Assembly (NCBI GenBank): GCA_045634305.1
Contig: JAZQZZ010000040.1
Coordinates: 9,070-73,069, forward strand
DNA from: HGM04593 sp045634305
GTDB lineage: Bacteria; Bacteroidota; Bacteroidia; Bacteroidales; Bacteroidaceae
Direction: 5' to 3'
Length of the DNA stretch: 64,000 bases
Shown here: positions 59,208-64,000 of the stretch, one piece after another
Layout: each line of letters starts with the position of its first letter
How positions within the stretch are numbered: the stretch's first letter is position 1
Made by a program: the position numbers and the translations under genes
Notes under the pieces: generated by a model
What the model saw: only the letters and a program-made list of their open reading frames with translations
Database searches by the model: none
What the model was told of the DNA's origin: nothing

Positions 59208-60059
59208 ATGAAAACATCAGTCAAGGCACTTTTGGCAATAGTTGCCGCACTGGCACTCTATCTGCTTGTAGGCTTGCTGTTCATACCGCGTACGGCAAAG
59301 GAACAGGTGGCTCAGGCGGTTGAAACGCCCGATGTGGCAGTGGATGACTCTTTGTCCTATGCAGTGAGCATGATTATTGCGCGTGATGTGCCACGTGCAA
59401 TGGAGGAACTGGGCATTACCGATGCCGAAAGCTTTGCCAAGGGATTACACGATGCTTTCCCTGTTGATGATTCACCATCAGCAGTTGCCTATGCGCGTGG
59501 TCTGGTTATCGGTGCCACTGCCATGGAAATGCTCGAGGAAGCCGAGTATGCCATTGCTCAGAGTGACACTACCAAAAAAATCAGTAAGCTCATGTTCTTT
59601 GCAGGGTTGAAAGCTACGGCAACAGGCGAAAAACCTATGATGAACCTTGGACAGGCCTACGATTATTACAATCAGGTGGTGTTCCGCCGTCCAAGCGAAG
59701 CTTTCATTGCAAGGAACAGTACACGTGCAGGTGTCGAGACATTACCCGGCGGTGTCCAAGTGAAGATTGAAAAGGCTGGCGACGGTGCGGTTGCATCGTT
59801 GGAAAGCACCGTCGGCTACACCTACAAGGCTTCGTTTATAAACGGCAAACTTGCCGAGAGTTCACGTGGCGAGGTAGTCGAGGCTGCTGTTGCTACCTTG
59901 CTGCCCGGTTTGGCAGAGGTATTCACAACCTATCCCGTGGGTACAAAATGCAAGGTCTATTTGCCATGGCAGCTTGCCTATGGCGAAAGGGGAGGCAACA
60001 GGGTACCGCCATACAGTGCACTTGTCTATGATGTTGAAATCGTGAAAATTGTAAAGTAA
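59208..60059 (+). CDS. Membrane-anchored FKBP-type protein with altered active site
   Basis: The 283-residue protein has an N-terminal membrane anchor (ALLAIVAALALYLLVGLLFI), a helical N-terminal domain (about 45-150), and a C-terminal FKBP-type domain that ends KVYLPWQLAYGERGGNRVPPYSALVYDVEIVKIVK. At the position where the upstream paralogue has FDSS, it reads LAESS, so the usual catalytic Phe/Asp are lost. It may act as a chaperone instead of an isomerase (inference). It faces the periplasm if the anchor is N-in. Confidence 0.85.
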   Translation: MKTSVKALLAIVAALALYLLVGLLFIPRTAKEQVAQAVETPDVAVDDSLSYAVSMIIARDVPRAMEELGITDAESFAKGLHDAFPVDDSPSAVAYARGLVIGATAMEMLEEAEYAIAQSDTTKKISKLMFFAGLKATATGEKPMMNLGQAYDYYNQVVFRRPSEAFIARNSTRAGVETLPGGVQVKIEKAGDGAVASLESTVGYTYKASFINGKLAESSRGEVVEAAVATLLPGLAEVFTTYPVGTKCKVYLPWQLAYGERGGNRVPPYSALVYDVEIVKIVK

Positions 60060-60095
60060 AGAAATAACACATACAACTTATAACCGACCATTAAT

Positions 60096-60563
60096 ATGAA
60101 AAACCTAGAATGTAAAGTCGATGCACTCGACCTCAAGATATTGAGCATCATCTCAAAAGATGCGCGTATCCCATTCCGCAATGTTGCAGAACTGTGCGGA
60201 GTTTCACGCGCGGCAATCCACTTGCGTGTACAGCATCTTATTGACATGGGCATAATCTCGGGTTCAAGCTACGAGATTGATGTACGCCGCCTTGGCTACA
60301 AGACATGTACATACATCGGTATACGTCTTGAGCGCGGTTCAATGTACAAGGATGTTGTAGAGCGTTTGCGCGAGATACCCGAAGTGGTGGAGTGCTGCTA
60401 CACAACCGGTCCCTATTCAATTCTTGCAAAGATGTATTCCCACGACAACGAACACCTCATGCAGTTGCTAAACGGCCGTGTGCAGGAGATCCCCGGTGTC
60501 GTGAGCACCGAGACTATGATTGTGCTTGCCCACAGCATCAAGCGCAACATGCCAATGGAATGA
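60096..60563 (+). CDS. Lrp/AsnC family transcriptional regulator
   Basis: The 155-residue protein carries the Lrp helix-turn-helix (LDLKILSIISKDARIPFRNVAELCGVSRAAIHLRVQHL, about residues 10-50) and an alpha-beta ligand-binding RAM domain (about 65-150). The effector is probably an amino acid or related small molecule. It sits between the FKBP pair and the C26-M19 peptidase gene; regulating that downstream peptidase is plausible but untested. Confidence 0.92.
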   Translation: MKNLECKVDALDLKILSIISKDARIPFRNVAELCGVSRAAIHLRVQHLIDMGIISGSSYEIDVRRLGYKTCTYIGIRLERGSMYKDVVERLREIPEVVECCYTTGPYSILAKMYSHDNEHLMQLLNGRVQEIPGVVSTETMIVLAHSIKRNMPME

Positions 60564-60584
60564 TAGAAAAATTTTTGTAGAATC

Positions 60585-60622
60585 AACACCCGTGTTTTTC
60601 ATCAAGTGCGGGTGTTTTTTTA
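60585..60622 (+). terminator. Intrinsic terminator after the Lrp-type gene
   Basis: AACACCCG (60585-60592) pairs with CGGGTGTT (60609-60616) over a 16-nt loop, followed by a T-run. It lies 14 bp before the start of the C26-M19 fusion gene, so it may also act as its leader or attenuator. Confidence 0.75.
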
Positions 60623-60635
60623 TTTTCAAGATATT

Positions 60636-62396
60636 ATGTCTGCAAATAAATTTGATGTCAGTGGTGAATTCCGCGCCTTGCATGGCAGTTATCCGCTTTG
60701 CGGACGTCGCCCGGTGATAGGTATCACAACTAATTTCTCCGACGGCAAGGCAACACTTGCCGAGGCATATTACCGTTCTGTGCTTGAGGCCGGTGGAGTG
60801 CCTCTGCTTATCCCGCCATACCCGGAGCGTGAGGCTTTGGTTGAGACGCTGTCGCACATCGATGCGCTGCTGCTCACCGGAGGCGCCGACATTGACCCGC
60901 GTTATATGGGCGAGGAACCCGATTATTCATTGCTTCATGGCATAAATCCGCCGCGTGACGAGCAGGAACTGCTGCTTGCACGGCTTGCCGATGCACGTTG
61001 CTTGCCCATTCTTGGAATATGCCGCGGTGTGCAGACACTTGCCGCTGCATTCGGTGGCAGTATGCATCAGGATATATATGCAGCATTGGGAGAGCAGCTC
61101 CTTAACCACGACCAGGAACCAGTGGAGCGTGGCGTTGCGACACACGATGTCCTGATTGCTACCGGAAGCCGTCTTGGTCGCATTTTCAAATGCGATAAAC
61201 TCGCGGTGAATACTTTCCATCATCAGGCTGTCAGCCGCGTACCGGCAGGCTTTGAGGTTGTGGCAACCTCGCCCGATGGTGTCATAGAGGGCATGGAAGC
61301 AGTCGATGGCCGAAGCATAATTGGAGTGCAGTGGCACCCCGAGTCGTTTATCATGAACGGTGATGATATTATGATGCCGCTTTTCCGTTGGCTCGTGGAT
61401 GAGGCGGCGCTCTATCGCCGTGTTACTGAACTGCATGAACGTATGTTGACAATTGATTCGCATTGCGACACCCCAATGCTTTCCGCTACAGCCTATCGCC
61501 TTGACAGGCGCGATGATGTGGCGCTTGTCGACCTTCACAAGATGTCAGAAGGCATGCTCGATACTACGACAATGGTGGCATATATCCCGCAGCGAGCGCG
61601 TGATGAAGTGTCATTGCTGCGCGCAACGGAAAAGGCCGATGCCTTGCTCGATTGGGTGGCGGCTGGTGTTACAGACAATGCAGCGCATGTGGCTTTGTGC
61701 AGCACACCCGAAGAACTTTACATGGCGAAGGCACAGGGCAAACGTGCCATTATGCTTGGTGTTGAAAACGGATATGCCATTGGTTGCGATTTGTCGGCCA
61801 TCGAGCGTCTACGTCGCAGGGGAGTAGTGTATATGACACTTTGCCACAATGGCGACAACGATATCTGCGACTCGGCGCGCGGCAATGCCGAGCACGGAGG
61901 CCTCAGTGCATTCGGCCGCGAGGTAGTGCGCGAAATGAACCGCGTTGGAATGATGGTCGACCTGTCCCATGCTGCCGAGAGCACCTTCTGGCAAGTGCTG
62001 GAGTGCAGTACAAAACCTGTTGTATGCTCCCACTCGTCGTGCCGCGCACTGTGCGACCACCCGCGTAATCTCACCGATGAGCAGATGCGCGCACTTGCAG
62101 CAAAAGGTGGAGTGGTACAGGTGACAATGTACAGTGGTTTCCTGCGCAAGGAAGGAATGGCTACACTTGACGACTTTCTGCGTCATCTGCAACACGCAAT
62201 AGAGGTTGCCGGCATTGACCATGTGGGCATAGGAACCGACTTTGATGGCGATGGAAAAGTCATTGGCAGCTCCTCGGCATCGCAACTGCGCAATGTCACC
62301 CGCGAACTCCTTCGTCGCGGCTTCGCCGCTGCCGACATTGAGAAAATCTGGGGCGCTAACTGGCTTCGCGTGATGCACCAAGTGCAGCAAATGTGA
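60636..62396 (+). CDS. Fusion of class I glutamine amidotransferase-like (peptidase C26) and membrane dipeptidase (M19) domains
   Basis: A 586-residue two-domain enzyme. Residues about 25-255 are a C26-type domain with the nucleophile Cys in LGICRGVQTLAAAFGG and the His/Glu pair in IGVQWHPESF. Residues about 265-585 are an M19 renal-dipeptidase domain with TIDSHCDTP, the bridging Glu in LGVENGYAIG, DLSHAAEST, CSHSSCRALCDHPRNLTD and GTDFDGDG. Such proteins occur in Bacteroidales. Joint action on gamma-glutamyl peptides (then a dipeptide) is an inference. Start 60636 is chosen over a GTG at 60606, which lies in the terminator stem. Confidence 0.93.
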   Translation: MSANKFDVSGEFRALHGSYPLCGRRPVIGITTNFSDGKATLAEAYYRSVLEAGGVPLLIPPYPEREALVETLSHIDALLLTGGADIDPRYMGEEPDYSLLHGINPPRDEQELLLARLADARCLPILGICRGVQTLAAAFGGSMHQDIYAALGEQLLNHDQEPVERGVATHDVLIATGSRLGRIFKCDKLAVNTFHHQAVSRVPAGFEVVATSPDGVIEGMEAVDGRSIIGVQWHPESFIMNGDDIMMPLFRWLVDEAALYRRVTELHERMLTIDSHCDTPMLSATAYRLDRRDDVALVDLHKMSEGMLDTTTMVAYIPQRARDEVSLLRATEKADALLDWVAAGVTDNAAHVALCSTPEELYMAKAQGKRAIMLGVENGYAIGCDLSAIERLRRRGVVYMTLCHNGDNDICDSARGNAEHGGLSAFGREVVREMNRVGMMVDLSHAAESTFWQVLECSTKPVVCSHSSCRALCDHPRNLTDEQMRALAAKGGVVQVTMYSGFLRKEGMATLDDFLRHLQHAIEVAGIDHVGIGTDFDGDGKVIGSSSASQLRNVTRELLRRGFAAADIEKIWGANWLRVMHQVQQM

Positions 62397-62506
62397 TAAG
62401 GGAAATAAAACCGCTTTTAGTGGTCAAAGTTGAATAAAATCGCTACTTTTGTAGGAGTTAGGTAATATATCTGCAGTTTTTAATACTTCTGATAATTTGT
62501 AATTAT

Positions 62507-64000
62507 ATGAAGCCTGAAGAAAAAGCGAGGGTAAAGATTGACAAATGGCTGACAGACGCTGGTTGGAAAGTTATTAATCGCGATGAATTCGAAGCCGACA
62601 GTACTGCGGTTGCTGTAAGGGAAGGGTTGTTGAAAGGGAACAAGGAGGTAGACTATTTCCTTTTCATCAACGGAAAAGCTGTAGGCGTACTTGAAGCCAA
62701 GCGCGAGGAGGTGGATGTTGCCCAACAGATAGTATGCGACCAGGCCGAAGGATATGCAAAATGTGTTCCATCCTATTATGCAGCATTCCAAAAACCTCTT
62801 CCTTTTATATATACGTCTAACGGAAAACATCATTATTGCAGGGATTTCAGGAAGGAAGATTCTATTTATGAGGAAATATCAGTAATGCACAAACCCAAGA
62901 AGTTGGTCGAAATGTTAGGGATTGAAGACCCATTTGCAGGATTGCCCACATTGAACCAGAGAGGATTGCGTGCATGTCAATACGAAGCCATAACTGGATT
63001 AGAAAAGAGTTTCCGTAATGGACAAAATAGAGCATTGATGGTATTGGCTACTGGAGCAGGTAAAACTTATACGGCTTGTCTGGCTTCTTATCGAATGTTG
63101 GCATACACTCCAATGAGGCGAGTACTTTTCCTTGTAGATCGCAATAATCTTGGCAAACAGGCAGAGGGGGAGTTCGGCACATTCCGCTTAACGGAGAATG
63201 GAGATGCATTCAACACCATTTATTCTGTAAATCGTTTGAAATCTGCTAAAATTCCAAGCGACAGCAACGTTGTCATATCGACTATTCAGCGTCTTTTCTC
63301 TTTATTGAAGGGAGAAGACATAACAGACAATGACGATGATGATGTGGACAACACGACAAGCGAAATTGTTCTGCCTGAAAATCCCAATTTGCCTCACGAC
63401 TTCTTTGACCTTATCATCATCGATGAGTGTCACCGTTCTATTTATGGCAATTGGCGAAAGGTTCTTGAATATTTCGATACTGCCAAGTTGATAGGATTAA
63501 CAGCCACACCTATTCCTGAGACAATGGCTTTCTTCAATAACAATCGTGTGGTAAACTACACGTTGGAACAAAGTATTATTGATGGAGTAAATGTTGACCA
63601 TCGTGTATATCGAATAAAGACCCAAGCAACCGAAGAAGGTGGTGCTATCAGAGAAGGAGACAAACTAAGAAGAGTAACCTGCTATACGGGAAAAGTGGAG
63701 CAAATACTCAATAAGGAGACAAAAAACTATTCAAAAACAGAACTGAATAGAAGTGTTATCAATCCTGCCCAAATAAAACTCATCTTGCAGACCTATAAAG
63801 ATGCGGTTTATCGGGATCTATTCAATGATCCACAGCGTGAACCCAATTTTGACTATCTTCCCAAGACTCTGATTTTTGCTCTTAATCAAGCTCACCCCAC
63901 CAATATTGTAAATATAGCGAAAGAGGTATTTGAACGCAACGATGACCGTTATGTACAAAAGATTACCTATTCGGCAGGTGATAGTAATGAACTTATTCGT
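62507..64000 (+). CDS. hsdR: Type I restriction endonuclease HsdR, 3' end outside window
   Basis: The frame stays open from ATG 62507 to the window end (498 codons). It begins MKPEEKARVKIDKWLTDAGW and shows the N-terminal nuclease site with D49 and E63-x-K65 (VGVLEAKRE), then the Walker A motif LATGAGKTY near residue 180, DECHRS near 304 and GLTATP near 331. This is the HsdR (EcoKI/EcoR124-type) order: nuclease, then SF2 helicase. Gene composition is AT-richer than the neighbours. hsdM and hsdS are not in the window, so system type beyond HsdR is not proven. Confidence 0.92.
   Translation, partial: MKPEEKARVKIDKWLTDAGWKVINRDEFEADSTAVAVREGLLKGNKEVDYFLFINGKAVGVLEAKREEVDVAQQIVCDQAEGYAKCVPSYYAAFQKPLPFIYTSNGKHHYCRDFRKEDSIYEEISVMHKPKKLVEMLGIEDPFAGLPTLNQRGLRACQYEAITGLEKSFRNGQNRALMVLATGAGKTYTACLASYRMLAYTPMRRVLFLVDRNNLGKQAEGEFGTFRLTENGDAFNTIYSVNRLKSAKIPSDSNVVISTIQRLFSLLKGEDITDNDDDDVDNTTSEIVLPENPNLPHDFFDLIIIDECHRSIYGNWRKVLEYFDTAKLIGLTATPIPETMAFFNNNRVVNYTLEQSIIDGVNVDHRVYRIKTQATEEGGAIREGDKLRRVTCYTGKVEQILNKETKNYSKTELNRSVINPAQIKLILQTYKDAVYRDLFNDPQREPNFDYLPKTLIFALNQAHPTNIVNIAKEVFERNDDRYVQKITYSAGDSNELIR

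Noticed and set aside
60606..60635. Upstream GTG as start of the C26-M19 fusion
   Set aside because: It lies in the stem of the preceding terminator, and the added residues are not conserved; ATG 60636 is better.
1..64000. tRNA, rRNA, CRISPR array, insertion sequence or prophage genes
   Set aside because: Scanning all gaps showed no cloverleaf-like stretches, spaced repeats or transposase/integrase motifs; the two tyrosine recombinases are housekeeping XerC and XerD by sequence and context.

Overview
This is a bacterial chromosome segment that reads as order Bacteroidales (phylum Bacteroidota). The reasons are type IX secretion system genes (porV, porX, porW-like), the DUF6089-uppS-bamA-ompH-ompH order, a fused SecDF, DUF6242-, DUF2851- and 7TM-HD-type proteins, and promoters of the Bacteroidota -33 TTTG / -7 TAnnTTTG type instead of E. 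coli-like boxes. Genus cannot be fixed from the sequence alone. Almost every gene looks like core chromosome. No rRNA, tRNA, CRISPR array, prophage or insertion sequence was seen.

Layout. 1-4.1 kb: 3' part of porV, ispF, a lipoprotein phosphoesterase, a SanA-like protein and ribD. 4.2-12.6 kb: an envelope-biogenesis run with a DUF6242-like lipoprotein, a DUF6089 barrel, uppS, bamA, three OmpH/Skp paralogues and murI. 12.6-14.9 kb (minus): O-methyltransferase, rbfA and a LolC/E-type permease. 15-19 kb: xerD, an OmpA-like/TPR lipoprotein and dprA. 19-20 kb (minus): two unrecognised accessory-looking genes. 20.3-24 kb: hflX, class I fumarase, rubrerythrin. 24-25 kb (minus): a lytic transglycosylase. 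25.2-29.6 kb: a THUMP rRNA methyltransferase with an Arg-rich repeat tail, purD, a membrane protein and a DedA/VTT protein. 29.6-36.8 kb (minus): argS, a viroplasmin-type RNase H, two LTA-synthase-like enzymes and a radical SAM protein in one close-packed run. 37-41.7 kb: two rhomboid proteases and secDF. 41.8-45 kb (minus): a 7TM-HD phosphohydrolase and an atypical DUF2851-like protein. 45.2-50.8 kb: gltX, waaA (kdtA), mdh, then rpsU-xerC-hpf. 50.8-58.3 kb (minus): a small Cys/His membrane protein, porW-like, porX, tsaE, an unknown small gene and ygiQ. 58.6-62.4 kb: two FKBP-type proteins, an Lrp/AsnC regulator and a C26-M19 peptidase fusion. 62.5-64 kb: the 5' part of a type I restriction HsdR gene that runs off the window and probably opens a defence region.

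How the genes fit together. Much of the window builds or services the envelope: lipid carrier (ispF, uppS), peptidoglycan (murI, transglycosylase), barrel assembly (bamA, ompH), export (secDF), type IX secretion (porV, porX, porW), Kdo transfer (waaA) and phosphoglycerol-type decoration (the LTA-synthase-like pair). Translation and ribosome factors (rbfA, hflX, argS, gltX, rpsU, hpf, tsaE, the RNA methyltransferase) are interleaved.

No obvious new multi-gene system stands out. The most interesting leads are a perfect 18-bp inverted repeat ending on the xerC start codon, a Cys/His-rich membrane protein heading the porW-porX operon, a DUF2851-like protein lacking the usual N-terminal half, an OmpA-like/TPR lipoprotein, a methyltransferase with a 72-bp-period Arg-rich tail, and an AT-rich pair of orphan genes at 19-20 kb.
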